A stretch of DNA of 64,000 bases from Montifringilla adamsi. Lineage: Eukaryota > Chordata > Aves > Passeriformes > Passeridae. The notes under the pieces were generated by a model that was given only the letters and a program-made list of their open reading frames with translations, was not told the DNA's origin and made no database searches. The stretch lies in contig JAGGNK010008448.1 in the NCBI GenBank assembly GCA_017590115.1, forward strand, positions 2,606,794 to 2,670,793, in the 5' to 3' direction. The position numbers and the translations under genes were made by a program. Below, piece after piece: positions 1 through 11,308 of the stretch; positions within the stretch are counted from its first letter, which is position 1; the number at the start of each line of letters is the position of its first letter.

Positions 1-2290
1 TGGGTGTACTCCAGGACAAGAACTCTCAGTACGTCTAGACTAGGATAAAAGTTGTGTTTTTAAAGATACTAGCTAACGAGGTTTGACTACCATGATTTGA
101 AAGCTTGCATAGACAGGACAAGTCAAATGCTAAAAGGTGTTTAAAAGTGTTTGCTAAGTCATTCTAAAAATATAACTTTTATACTTGTCTAGACAATGAC
201 AGAATACTCCTTACAATGGCATGCCCACTGCAACAGCCAAGGAGTATAATAGCATACGAAAGGATCAGCAAGAATTTTCTCCACATAGGTCTTCAAAACA
301 ATGGCACAGATTGAAGTGCAGGGAAACCCAGAAGAGTCTGTCTAGACAACAAGGGAAGAAGGATCTATTTTTTTCAGCAGATTTAGCTCAGTAAGGAACT
401 CCTTTTTTCAAAAGCAAGACCTACTAAGAGTCTGCTGATATCATCTGCCAAGCTTTAGCAGGTCATATTCTGGGCTCCTTGCTGACTGCAACTCAGCTGC
501 TAAAATCGTGTTAACAGTTTTGAGGTCTATGTGTCTGTCAGATGGGATTTTTAGTCCTTAAATAAGCTTGATTGAATTACGCCTCCTGGAAGTGGCCCCA
601 TCCCTAAGGCTGATGAGATGGCAGCTCATTTCTCATGCCCATTCAATCTTTTAACCCAAATCACTTGCCTAAACTGTACAACAAATGCGAAGTTCGGTTT
701 GTCTTTAGCGTCAGTGTTTCCATCTGACTGTGAGCACCGATTAATTTCCCACAGGCCAACACAGCAACTCGTTTTGACTTTGACTTTGTTTTCACCGAAA
801 TGTACTCAGACAAAACCCTTGAAAAATCTGCTCCTTTGAACAGCTACTTGAAAATGTCTAGCCCACATGCTTGCACACATACCCATTCTAACAATTGTCT
901 TGTAAAAACTCAGCAGATTAATTCTTAGTCATTAATACATATCCTTACACTGGTTTGCTCCTACCAGTGAAAAAATCAGAACATCCCTTTCCCAGAATTG
1001 TGCTACTGTCTTTGACATCTTGAACAATACTTTCAGGAAAGAAAAAAAAAAAAAAAAAAAAAGGAATGAAAAATGAAAAAGCCACTATGACAATTCTAAA
1101 CAAGCATAAGCACAGCCTCTCAGACCATTTAATATCAGGCTCTGTTTTGCTATGTAAAAAAAAAGGATAACAAATCGAAACAAACAGAAACAAAACCAAA
1201 TAAACAAAACAAAACAACAAACTCTAACAAACCTATGAGTTCTATTTATTATTAAGGCTTAATGACATAGGTAGGTATCAATTTGATAGGAAGAAAGATC
1301 TACCTCCCACATAGTCCCATTAGAGATTATGTCTTCATAACATGGGTGGGTATCTAACATTCAGGGGGAAATTCACTAGTCACCAAATCAATTGAAAGAC
1401 TCCACCAAACAATAATTTGCTGTTACAACTCGAAGTGACCAAAGTAACACAGTCTGGATGTGCTTGAGACTCCCGGGGTTTAGTAGTCATTTGTCAATAG
1501 CGCTCAGACAATGGAGTTGTGAAACGGAGCCACTTAAGTTAACATGATAAGGCTTTTACACGATTGTGTAAAGTTTTTTTGGCCTTGACATGCACCATCT
1601 GAAATATTTTAGAAATACACATTGATTTCCTGTTTTGGATAAATAGGAATAAGCAAACCTCCTGTGCTCAGGAGGCCTGGAGCCAGTCCATGATTCAAAA
1701 TAAGACAGAGACTCAACTGTCAGCAAAGGCATTTTGGTAAGCTGTTGTCACCTGGACAAAGTCCTTACTAAGCCCAAACCACTGCTAAACGTTAATGAGA
1801 AGTTGATCTGAATCAGATCAGCATGTTCTGACCTGCTGTTCATGCTTCTTTCAGGTTTACAGCTCTGTCTGCCTTGGTACTTTCTCGTGTGCTAAAATAA
1901 TGTCTTCAAAAACGAACATTTTGCATATATACACACACACACACACACATATATATACACACGCATATATATATATATAGATACACGCATATACATACAT
2001 AGCTGAAAGACAATAATATCCATGCACGGATTTTATTGTCTGATTCTTTTTCTTTTTTGGTCATCTGACATTTGACATCTGGTCATCTAACATTTAATAG
2101 CAGATGCCTTCCAGGCCTAATACCATTTCTTGTCATCCACTAAACTGAGTGGATGGATAAAACTCCTTTTATCCGGTATGACCAGAGGAAGGTCCTTTTC
2201 AGCGAAAGCAAACAATTAGCAGCCCTGAGTTATTATTTCCTATTATTGTGCAATAGAAGAGGATCTGGACATTTCAGTGTGAAGGATTAA
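1..2290. other. Non-coding DNA downstream of HHEX; nothing recognised
   Basis: This is AT-rich unique-looking sequence. No conserved coding exon, RNA gene or identifiable transposon was seen. It contains an A-run at 1042-1062 and a compound microsatellite near 1926. EXOC6 would be the next gene leftward by vertebrate synteny, but I recognise none of its exons here. Confidence 0.5.
1926..2004. repeat. Compound (CA)n/(TA)n microsatellite
   Basis: Alternating pyrimidine-purine sequence in blocks of ACAC and ATAT, with occasional ACGCAT interruptions. It is a typical polymorphic microsatellite. Confidence 0.9.
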
Positions 2291-2560
2291 AGTGACCTGC
2301 TTTGCAAACATCGCCTGTCCGCCTTCCTCCTCTCCCCGCATCCGCGGCAGCACTGGCGGCGGGCGCGAACGCGCAGCCCCACGCGTGTCCCGGCCGCGGT
2401 CCGGGCTCGGCTGCCCAGCCCGTGGGCCAACTGCGGGGGCTGGGCAGNCCCCGCCCGGCCGGCGCTGCCCGCGCATCCCGCGCTGCGCCCGCCGCGGGCC
2501 CGGCACCGCGCTGCGCACGGAGTCAAAGTACACAGCGGCTCGGTCGATAGCCTATTAGGC
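2290..2560. other. GC/CpG-rich block downstream of HHEX
   Basis: A sharply bounded island of high GC and CpG lies between AT-rich flanks. It contains one undetermined base (n) at 2448. Several overlapping open frames exist on both strands, but none resembles a protein I know. Confidence 0.6.
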
Positions 2561-2929
2561 TAGAAACAGTTCTGCATATCAAAGGCCGACGGACCTAATG
2601 ACTAAAAATATAAGTACCTGACCCGGAGGATTAATCACACACTGTCAAGCTGAAATTGGTGCAATTCTTCCAATCATTAACGTTTTGCTTACAAAAATGT
2701 GCTTTTCTGTTTGTTTTTCTGCTAAATGATAACCATTTTCAAGTTGAATCGGCTGATAAAAAAGTCGAAAACAAGACGGGAGTTGTGCTGGAAAGGTCAT
2801 ACGTGCCAGTTCGGCATGGAATAGCCAACGGGCAAACAAACAGGACAGAGCAGGGTGGCACGGAAGGGGCTCGAAGGTTTTCCCGAACGGTGTAAAGTGC
2901 TTTGGCTGTTTTTCTCCTGCCAAAGAGAA

Positions 2930-4640
2930 GAGACTGCCCGTGGAGGGACACTCGTCCGCCCCACCGTGGTCATCCCCACGTCGGTCTCCCCCGCGTGGAA
3001 ACGAGCTGGGGAAATTAGGGACAGCTGCTGGAGGATTATTTCTGACCGGCAGCTCGACGGCTCCGCCGGTGTGTTTTACCTCCCTAAGACCCCTCCCCGG
3101 GAGGGCGGGTGAGCAAGGACATATCGACTGCCCAGCCTGGGTTACAGCGCTGTTTGTCACTTGTCGCGACACCCTGGAAATCCACATCCCTGGCCAGGCG
3201 GCTGCAGACGGCGCATCTGCGCTCCTCACCTGCGGAGAGCCGTCAAATCCCTGCCGTGGCGAGGAAAGCGCCTGGGTTGGCGAGCCCGGCTTCCCTGGAC
3301 TCCATTACATCTGCCGGGATGCGACCCCGCGCAGTTCCTCGGGCAGAGCCCCCGCCCCGCCCATCGCATCGGGGCCGGCTGGCTCCCGGCTTGTCCCGGC
3401 CGGGGAAGTCCGGCGTCAGCCCTCATGGAAGTGGGGCTTGCCCGGCGCCCACCCTCACGGGCCGCCCTGTTCCACGCGTGTTCCCATCCCCACGCGAAGG
3501 CACAGCCATAACACGAAGTCGCTTTGAAGAGATGACGCCAGTTTCGTGCACCTTGATATCGGTCGGGACAGATAAACAAATAAAGAAAAACAGACGCGGA
3601 CGGCGTCTTCCCGAGCGCTGCCTGCTCTGCTCCGGCCCTCACAACCTCACCACCCTCCCCCCGCAGCTCCCGGGACTCACGGTGGGCTGTCCCGTCCCCG
3701 TCGGGATCCGCGTTGAGTGAGGCCCGGGACGGCAATCCGAGCGAGGGAAAGCCGAAGGATGGAGACGGGATCTCCTCCTCAGCGCAGCCCCGCTATGAGC
3801 TGTCTGCGCCCTCAGAGATTCCTCGCGTGGCGCTCACCGCGCTGGGGCTCGATCCCGGCGCAAAGGAGCCCCAGGACGCCCTGGAGCGCCCGGGAGCTCC
3901 CTTTGTCACGGGCGGCGTTCAACCAGGGGCCGGTGCCCGCTTCCCGGGGCCGCCGTGCGAGCGGAGGGCGCTGGGCCCGGCCACGGCCCCGACCGGAGCA
4001 GCTCTGGGGTGGCCAGAGCCTGTGCACGGGCAGGGGGCACAGAACCTCCCGACCACTTCGTCTTGTCGGGCCCCGTTCACGAGCGCGGTTTTTGGATAAA
4101 CCAAAGTTAAAGCCATTTATTCGGAAAACTCAGCTGATATTTCTGAAAGAATTAACTCACTTTGAAGCAACAGCTTGTCTGCTCTAATGGCCATCCTCCC
4201 TTGCCAGTCACAATAGTCACTTGTTGCTATCTAAAAGCATTTCTTGGCACTAAAAGCCTCTGTGACACTTGGCCGGCAATCCCTGTCCCCTGGGTGCTCA
4301 CTATGGCACCTGGAGGGGCTGGCTACCCACGCGGGTGCCCACCCAGGATGCCCACTCCCGGGAGCAATTCTCGTAGCCCAGGTTCCGTGCTCCTTCCCCG
4401 AGTCGACGCAGTCATTTCGGAGAAAGGCCGATGAATAACCACTGTTGACTCAGGTGGGTCAGCGTCTGCCCCGGCTGGGGTCGATGCCCGGCCCCGAGCA
4501 AACCCTGCTGGCCCCGCTCCTCCTCCAGCCCGCACCCCTCTCCGGCCCCCCAAGGTCAGGGTGACTCGGGGGTAAACACCCACGCTTCCAGCCTGGGATT
4601 GCCAGCCAGGTTTTCCTCCTCCCGCCACAGAGCCCGTTCC
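2930..4640. other. CpG island not attached to a recognised gene
   Basis: About 1.7 kb of GC-rich, CpG-dense DNA lies beyond the HHEX poly(A) signal. A strong splice-donor-like site on the minus strand (CCGCAG|GTGAGG, last exon base 3230) points leftward. A GATA/forkhead composite (GATAAACA) sits at 3571-3578. It could be an alternative promoter of the next gene, a non-coding RNA promoter, or a CpG-rich enhancer; the sequence alone cannot decide. Confidence 0.55.
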
Positions 4641-4869
4641 CGTGTGGGCACAGGCACGGGCAAAACCGAAACGCAGGTGGGAGGCTGAAACGCAGCAAAA
4701 AAACACAGCAGAGAGCCCACATGAGACTCCTGCAACCGAGGGTGCCCAGAAAGCTGCGGGGTGGCTGATGGCTGGCACAGTACTGAGGGAAAAGCTGCTT
4801 ACAACACACCTGGCAGAGGAGAGGCTTGGGTTTTCTCCTGCCAGTAACTGGACAGCCAGAGTGGCGAGT

Positions 4870-5854
4870 GTTGCAGAGTTTAGGTTTATTTCACAGATAT
4901 GTCCATCAAAAATTAAATACCAGGTTTTGCCTTTTTTTTTTTAAACACTGAACAAATATGTACAAAATATGAACAATGTGAGGTATAAAACCACAAGACT
5001 TTTAAAGAAAACTAGTATGTACAGAAGCAGATACGTGTACGATAGGCATTATCTTCCCACAGCTCTGTGCCTCACTTATGCCCTCCAGCTGATGCCAGTT
5101 TCTGTCCTGCAGCAGGGCCCTATCACTCCCTGCATTTTCTTCTCAAATATGAAATGCATAAAAAACAGTGCTAGAGATTTTAAAGGAGAAAAATATTTTT
5201 TTTCCACAAATGGAACCATCCAAACTGTGAGGCAAAATTCTCAAAAATCTGAGAAGGCACATTTCATCTCACACAAGAAGAAAAAGGAGTCAGACAACTC
5301 TACCTGACAAATGGAAGGATGTCTCAGTAGAGAGCACATAAAAGGGTGTGAGTATAAGGCACTTCTCGGGATGGTCAAATCCCTCCCTATTTCACAGAAC
5401 ATGTTTCTCTGCTTACAAAGGGCGTTTAAATTAATCTATTTAAAGTACGTTTGTTTACACATATAAAGGGCTTAGTCCTGCAATCCATACTCACTTCCAC
5501 ACTAGTTAGAGTTTTGCCTGATCACTGACAGCAGCTGATTCAGACCCTCTCCACCACCCTGTAAGGACAGGGTGCAGGATAATATTCCAGTTAGAACATT
5601 GATTATTGTACAAACATATCTTACAAATAATTAAATACAAACCATGGTCCTTTAACCAAATTAGAGATGCCAAAACTGAACTGTTTGCAGAAAATACATC
5701 TTTCTTTCTCTGCTTGTTATAAAATTAGTCTCTTTGGTGATGCTTTTTTCTTTCAATGTAACAGTGAGAGTTTTTCTCCTGTAGCACAATATTCTTTCAA
5801 ACCAGCCCCTGGTAAAGTGCAAGCCGAGTTAGGTCCGCTCTCTGCATGGGACTG
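4870..5854 (-). other. HHEX: HHEX 3' untranslated region (approximate)
   Basis: This roughly 1-kb stretch follows the HHEX stop codon. A canonical AATAAA signal on the minus strand lies at 4890-4885 and is the likely polyadenylation signal, which would put cleavage near 4870. The far end is inferred from that hexamer only. Confidence 0.55.
4885..4890 (-). terminator. HHEX: Candidate HHEX poly(A) signal AATAAA
   Basis: The plus strand reads TTTATT, which is AATAAA on the HHEX sense strand, about 965 bases past the stop codon. It is the only canonical hexamer I noticed in this interval. Confidence 0.5.
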
Positions 5855-6088
5855 TTAGTGGGCAGCAGTGTAAAAGCCTTTATCACCTTCAATGTCCACT
5901 TCTTGATCAGAGTCATCAGAGACATCTGACTCCAGGTCCTCCTGTGAGGCTGGTGAGGGGGTGTACTGTGAGCCATCCAGAGAGACCTCCTTACCCTTCT
6001 GCTCAGGGCTCTGGCAGCTCTCCGGCCTTTGGTCACTGTGACTGTCAGCACCTTCTACTTCTTCTTTTTTGGTGGCCTGGGGGTTCTC
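5855..6088 (-). CDS. HHEX: HHEX coding exon 4 (residues 204-280 plus stop; acidic C-terminal domain)
   Basis: The acceptor TTGCAG|GAG is followed by ENPQATKKEEVEG. The exon then encodes a Ser/Glu-rich stretch and the conserved SPASQEDLESD and SDQEVDIEGDK segments. The terminus GFYTAAH then TAA (5857-5855) differs slightly from the mammalian ending as I remember it. Confidence 0.94.
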   Translation of the reverse strand, partial: ENPQATKKEEVEGADSHSDQRPESCQSPEQKGKEVSLDGSQYTPSPASQEDLESDVSDDSDQEVDIEGDKGFYTAAH

Positions 6089-8393
6089 CTGCAATGAAAG
6101 AATCCTGCTTGGTACAGAACTAGAGGCTACAGGGACAGAGGCCCGGGAATTCCAGCTGTGCTGTGTGGGAAAACCACCTTGCAGAAAAAGGCAGGTGTCC
6201 TGCTGCCTCCCCGGGTCTCCTGCCTATAAACCTGCCCGAGTGGGACAGGGCTGGGCAAGGGCTCTGATCCCACTCCCTCACAGCCACAGGGGCTGCTGCC
6301 GTGAATAAGGCTCCTTGGCGATGGTTATCGCAGCCACTTCAAAAGAGGCAGGAGCTGCTGGAGCCCAGGAACCTCTGAACTTTTGTCTTTAGCAGAGCAA
6401 ATGTTTATTATGAGTCTACAAACACCGACACACAGCTTCCTCCTGCCCTGATCTTTCTTTAATTACACCCGACAGCAAGAGGAGGGAGGTTGAATCCATC
6501 AGTGGTCCAAAAGCAAATGGAAAAAAATTACTAATTAAGCTAAAACTCAACATTAAAACACTCACCACTAAAACCAAACCAAAACCCTGTCTGTGAAGGA
6601 AAGAGTAGCCCTGTGTTGGCACCTGTCTGGAGAGCCCAGTCCCCTAAGGGGGCATGAAATGCTACGCAAAAGAAAAAGCAGGCAGAGACACGTACCCATG
6701 ATATAACCGTGCAGGCTTGGAGAAATGGATGTGACTGAATGAAAAGGAGGAAATGACTTAAAATGGCCGAGATCCCAAGCGAGCTCTCCGGACACTGTGG
6801 CATGGGCTGGGCCCCAGGCGGCCTCTTGCCAGAATAATAGGACTTTATTAAAAAATCAGCTGAAGATTGAGCTAAACTCAGGCGAAGGTCACAAAGATTC
6901 ATCTTGAGCATTGTACCATGATTAGTTTACCTTTTTTTAACTTTTATATTAAAGGCAAATTTGCCAGTAAAACATGTGCATCCATGTCACACTTATTGAA
7001 GCCAGACTCAGGCCAAAATGTTGGAATTTTTCAAAAATATTTGAGCCAAAGGACCTCAGTTTTGCTGAGTTCCTATGTGCCATAAAAACCGCTAAATAAT
7101 TTTCTGCTTGAGCGTGATTTCTAAGGGAAGGGAAACTGCTTTAACTTCTTACGCTTATACACTGTAACTGCTTGTGAAAGGAAGGTTAAAACTACTCAAT
7201 TTTCCATGTGGCTCCTCAAAATAAACAAGGTGTTTATACCTGCTTTCTCCCAATGTTAGCAAAATACATCTACTTGCATTTATTAAGAGAGGGCATTTTA
7301 AAACACCAGTTAATATTCTCCAAAAAAACTGCCTAAGTAATTTACTGACAATTACTTATCTTCTCCACGTTAATTGGCTAAACAACATATGGGTTTACAA
7401 AACAATTACCGTGGAGTTTTAATAGGTGGTGTGTGAAAAACGGGCATAATTGATATAGGAACTGCATTAGAAGCTTTTAACGTTAGTGCTGCCTGAACGA
7501 GCCCTCATGGATTCCAGCATGACTATTTGTCTTTTTAATCAAGGTGAAGAGGTTAAACAGCCTTTCAGATGACTTCTGCATACAACCTGGAATAGGCGAG
7601 CACAGCGTAAGATAAGACAATTAAAATACTTATTTCTATAGAAACAGAAACATCTACGTACCTGCTTTAGACGCCTCCATTTGGCTCTGCGATTCTGAAA
7701 CCAGGTTTTGACCTGAGCAACGACAATGAGAAAAGGCGCGGGGTAGTCTTGGAGCAGTTAGCGCCCAGAACCTTACCTAAGCCACAAGCAAAAAGCAAGA
7801 ACCTGCCAAAAACCCCTTCCCGCCGACCCTGAGCCGGCCAGGTCGCCGGAGCGAAGCACCGACAGCAGCTGCACGGCGGAGCCCGGAGTGCAGGGGAAGG
7901 GGGTGCGGTTCCCCGGGGCGGGGGCACGGCCTCACCTGCCTCTCGCTGAGCTGCAGCATCTTGGCCAGACGCTTCCTCTCCGGCGGGGAGAGGTATTTCT
8001 GCGTCTCGAACTTCTTCTCCAACTCGATGGTCTGGTCGTTGGAGAAGCGGACCTGCCCCCCCTTCCTCTTGTGCAGCGGCCGCTGGATGAAGGGGCTCCA
8101 CAGCAGCGGCTTCCCTATAAAGACAGGCACAGCGCCGAGGGTCACCGGCCGGCCGCGGACACGCGTGGCTGGGGAGCCCCTGTCCCGCCCGGCCCAGGCC
8201 TGGTAGCGCGCCGGATCCGGGGCTCGCTAATTTCCTTCGCCTGATTTTATTTCTCTCAGTTCCTACTCTGATCTTTCCCCTCTTTGATTTTTTCCCCTCC
8301 GCCAAACAGAGAGACCAGTTAAAGTCACTTTACGGGCTTTGGCAACATTTCCGTCAATGTGTTTCCTGTTGGTCTATCTCGCAAAGAAAGAGA

Positions 8394-8432
<39 letters not shown>

Positions 8433-10111
8433 CCTTTGCTTCCTTCTGCTCTTTCGCTGCGATGCCCTAAAGAAACCGTCTCCCTTTCTCTGAGCCAGTG
8501 CCCGGGTCCCTGCGGAGAGCGGGGACATCGCGGGGCTGGGCAGGGCTGATGTGCCAACAGGAGGGCACCGGGCATCTAGGAAGAAGAGCTCGTATGTCCC
8601 CCATCCTCGGCCGGGGGTTTGCCCGCCAGAGGCCGCGGGGTGCCCGACAAGCTCACCCGGGGCCGGGTGAGGGGCGAGGCGGCGCAGGCAGCGACACGCC
8701 GGGGAACCGGCCCCGCTGCGGAGCCGCAGCCGCGTCCCGGGGCAGGAGGCTCCGGCCAGTGCTACTGAGTCACGCTGTTTGTCTTTCTGCCTGCACCCTT
8801 TGCAATTTGCTGCATTGTTTTTCGAGATTTTGCTTGCGTCAGGCTTTAGTAATTCTGGTGCAAAACAGCCTCAAAAAATAGGAAGCAACTGGTTATTTTA
8901 GCTGTCATAAAGTCACATCCCACACAGAGGAAATGAACAATATCAGAAAAACGGATCCCGGCTATCAGAAGTCGAGTGTTTCCTGAATTTGTCTGTATTG
9001 AGGATGTCGATAAAGTAATCAGCAATGTGCACGACTCCCGGGGAAGAGCCTGCTTCAGGCGGCCAGGAAAACACTTAACAGCTTCTGAAACCAGATTTAC
9101 TCCTATCGAGAGCTCAAGGTTTCCTGTATGAACGGAAAGGGTCAGCCTCTTTCACTGCACAAATGCGGTGAGTCAGGTCCAGTTTTGCAATCACTAAGAA
9201 CAAGTGCTGCAGCCCGGGCACGGGGCTCAGCCCCCGCAGAAGGGGTCGCTTCCCCCGGGCAAAGGCGCGAAGCAGCCGCCGGGGCCCCGACCCGGCCCGA
9301 GCCGACCCGCAGAGGAACCTCGGGGGCCCCACCGAGTGGAGCCGGCCTCCCGACTGTTTTTCAAGTCATCCGCAGGAAAGACTGAGATCTGCCATGCGAT
9401 CTCCAAGCTCAATTAAAACTCCCCACCAAAACCACACGCGACATTACTAAGGACACTCTCAGAGTCACTTGGTTTGAAGGAAAACAAATCTGAGTCACCG
9501 CGGCCGCGCACTGTGGTCTCGCTGACAGACCCGGAGCACGGCACGTCTCTAATTTACTGTAAATCAGACGGGGGCTGGAGGGAGCCGGGGGAACACAGAG
9601 AAGCGGCGGGGCGGGCGGGAAAGGGGACCGCTTTCGGGCACTTCCCATTTACCCCTGCCCCGACGGCGGGATGGGGACGGGACGAGAGCTGCACCGGAGC
9701 CGGGGAGGGCGGAGGGGGGGCACACGGCTTACCCAGGGGGTCCTGCCGGATCAGGGCGTGCGCGTAGTCGCCGACGGCGCGAGGAAAGGAGTAGAGGGGC
9801 CCGGCGTAGGCGCCGGTGCCATAGGTGGCGGCGAGGTGGTGGGAGAAGGCCGGGTGGACGGGGGTCGGCTCGTAGATGGGCGTCCGGTACGGGGACACCA
9901 GGCTGGTGAAGGAGGAGTTGGGCGACGGCAGCGTCGGCGGCGGCGGGGCGGGCAGGGAGTGGGGGGCCGGGGCGGCGGCGGGGCCGCGGCCCAGGATGTC
10001 CTCGATGTAGAAGGGCGTGGGGTGCGCGGGCTGGAGCAGCGGCGTGGGCGCGTACAGCGGGACGCCGACGCCCAGGGCGGCCGGCGCCGCGCCCGGCGGC
10101 TGGTACTGCAT
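5855..10111 (-). CDS. HHEX: HHEX, haematopoietically expressed homeobox transcription factor (complete, 4 coding exons)
   Basis: The gene encodes a nuclear homeodomain protein, mainly a transcriptional repressor, acting in anterior endoderm, liver, pancreas, blood and endothelial development. Coding exons read on the minus strand are 10111-9733, 8114-7936, 7712-7662 and 6088-5855. They join in phase to 843 nt, 280 codons plus stop; about 270 residues is usual in mammals. Visible parts: a proline/alanine-rich N-terminus with an eh1-like Groucho/TLE-binding motif FYIEDIL at 34-40; a homeodomain at about 143-202, with recognition-helix core WFQNRR at 190-195 split by intron 2; and an acidic Ser/Asp/Glu tail (SDDSDQEVDIEGD). 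The start at 10111 follows a GCC Kozak context and gives the family N-terminus MQY. The reading frame stays open upstream, but no in-frame ATG was seen there. KIF11 lies upstream on the same strand. Identification is very secure; the exact UTR ends are inferred. Confidence 0.97.
6089..7661 (-). promoter_or_regulatory. HHEX intron 3, candidate endoderm/blood enhancer
   Basis: This intron has no repeat that I recognise and carries transcription-factor-like motifs. A perfect inverted forkhead pair (ATAAACA-AGG-TGTTTAT) sits at 7221-7237. A GATA core (AGATAAGA) is at 7610-7617, and HNF1/homeodomain-like GTTAAT motifs lie near 7309 and 7369. From memory, intron 3 of mouse Hhex has been reported to drive early blood/endothelial expression; the functional call here is inference. 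Confidence 0.4.
7662..7712 (-). CDS. HHEX: HHEX coding exon 3 (residues 187-203; recognition helix)
   Basis: This 51-nt micro-exon encodes VKTWFQNRRAKWRRLKQ, the DNA-recognition helix of the homeodomain. Acceptor is CTCAG|GTC and donor is CAG|GTACGT. It is too short to stand out as an open reading frame and was found by splice borders and homology. Confidence 0.95.
7936..8114 (-). CDS. HHEX: HHEX coding exon 2 (residues 127-186; N-terminal arm and helices 1-2 of the homeodomain)
   Basis: The acceptor TATAG|GG completes the Gly codon from exon 1. The exon reads GKPLLWSPFIQRPLHKRKGG, followed by homeodomain residues through LAKMLQLSERQ. The donor is CAG|GTGAGG. The 179-nt length keeps the frame, and the protein is nearly invariant against the mammalian sequence I remember. 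Confidence 0.95.
8395..8430. repeat. Poly(A) tract, 36 bp
   Basis: An uninterrupted run of A on the plus strand in HHEX intron 1. It may be a simple homopolymer or the tail remnant of a retroposon; no element body is recognisable next to it. Confidence 0.9.
9733..10111 (-). CDS. HHEX: HHEX coding exon 1 (residues 1-127)
   Basis: This exon encodes the proline-rich repression domain. It contains the eh1-like motif FYIEDIL (34-40) and Tyr/Pro-rich segments such as LVSPYRTPIYEPTP. It ends in DPLG, with the last Gly codon split one base before the donor (CTGG|GTAAGC). It lies inside a strong CpG island. Confidence 0.95.
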
Positions 10112-10420
10112 GGCGCGGTCGCCGCCCGCGCACCCCCGCGCCCCCGGCCGCCCCTGCGGAAAGCCGGCCCCGACCGCGGCGGCTGGGTGCTGGCACCGCC
10201 GCCGCGGGTTTCTCTGGGCTCGGGTTACCCTTCGATAGGTTTCTATTGGCGCGGGGCGGAGCCCGCGTGGTCTCTGTCCCCTTCCTGCCACGGCGCCGTC
10301 TGGCCAATGAGCCCGGCCAGGGAAGGGGGAAACCACCCCCCGCCGGCAAACACTCCCCCGCCTCCTCGAGCGAACTCCCCGCGGCGCCAATCAACCACCG
10401 CCGAGCGCGGGGGAGCCCGG
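10112..10420 (-). promoter_or_regulatory. HHEX: HHEX promoter with three CCAAT elements
   Basis: GC-rich DNA directly upstream of the HHEX start codon has CCAAT-type NF-Y elements at 10245-10249 (ATTGG on plus), 10304-10308 and 10387-10391 (CCAAT on plus). GC-box-like GGGCGG sequence is nearby and no TATA box is evident. This matches a CpG-island, CCAAT-driven developmental promoter. The transcription start is inferred to lie between about 10120 and 10230. Confidence 0.65.
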
Positions 10421-11308
10421 GCCAGCGGGGCGCGATCTGTCGCCCGCCGAACACCGACGGCACAGGGGCCCCGGCGCCTCCCGCAGAGATTCCCGCTCCT
10501 GTGCCGGCGCACGGCACAGCGTCAGCTCGGGCTTCCCCGTGGGGGTGCGCGCTGACCCTGCAGCGTGGCCCTGGCGCGGACCGAGGCAGGAGGCAAGAAG
10601 CGGACGGGCACCCCCACCCGGCCGGGGACCTCTCTTTTGGAAAGGTCCGCGCGGGCGCTCCGCCTGACTGCGTGCGCCGGGAACGAGCGGGGGGAGTGCG
10701 TGGGCGGCGGGGCCGCACAGGCTGCTGCCCCGTGCCCAGGGCCGAGAGCACGGCGTGGCGAAGCAGGAAGTGGCGCCGCGCTGCTCGCGTCTCGCCTGGC
10801 ACCGACGGCCGGCACCGGGCGGCAGACCGGGGGGCGATGGGGCGGCCGGGGCCGCGCGGGGCTGGGGACCCAGTGCCCGACAGCCCGGGCTGGGAAAGCG
10901 GCATGACGGCCCGAGCAGCGCCACCTGGGCTCCATCGATTAGATTTTTTAGATCCCGCCGTGTGATCCCCCTGCCCCGCAGCCCCCAGCGGGAGACGCGC
11001 TCCGTCCGGGCGTCGCCGACGCCGCTCCGCAGGGCCGCCCCTCGCCAGCACCGCTCGGACTTGAGCGAGGGATGGTGGGAGGTGTGAGGAAGGGGCAGCG
11101 ACCCCCGCTCTGCCCCTCAAGCATCCGGGGCCTCGCCCCGACGGCAGCGGCTGGCGCAGCCGCTCCTTCTCCCTCTCCGTGCGAGCGGAGGCGACAGGTG
11201 CAGCCTGCGCGACCGCGGACCCCGCCGTGTCCCGTCCCTCACACGCCCCCGTGCTGACAGCGAGCACGGAAAGCTGTTAAGGAATAGCAGGTGCTGGTGT
11301 AACTCTGC

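Larger units (their letters stand above)
9100..11260. other. CpG island over the HHEX promoter, exon 1 and upstream flank
   Basis: The stretch is strongly GC-rich with many CpG dinucleotides. It covers part of HHEX intron 1, exon 1, the promoter and about 1 kb upstream. Long open frames occur on both strands here, but they are composition artefacts except for HHEX exon 1. Confidence 0.8.

Noticed and set aside
2645..4187. Long overlapping frames of 120-200 codons in the downstream CpG islands
   Set aside because: They occur on both strands and in several frames, with composition-driven residues. None looks like EXOC6 or another known protein.
9554..10390. Extended HHEX frame open for about 93 codons upstream of the start codon
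   Set aside because: The upstream frame begins at a TTG, has no in-frame ATG and is GC-biased. The family protein starts at MQY at 10111.
9729..11267. 512-codon minus-strand frame across the HHEX island
   Set aside because: It overlaps HHEX exon 1 in another frame, is dominated by Arg/Pro/Ala/Gly, and has no similarity to a known protein. It is a CpG-island artefact.
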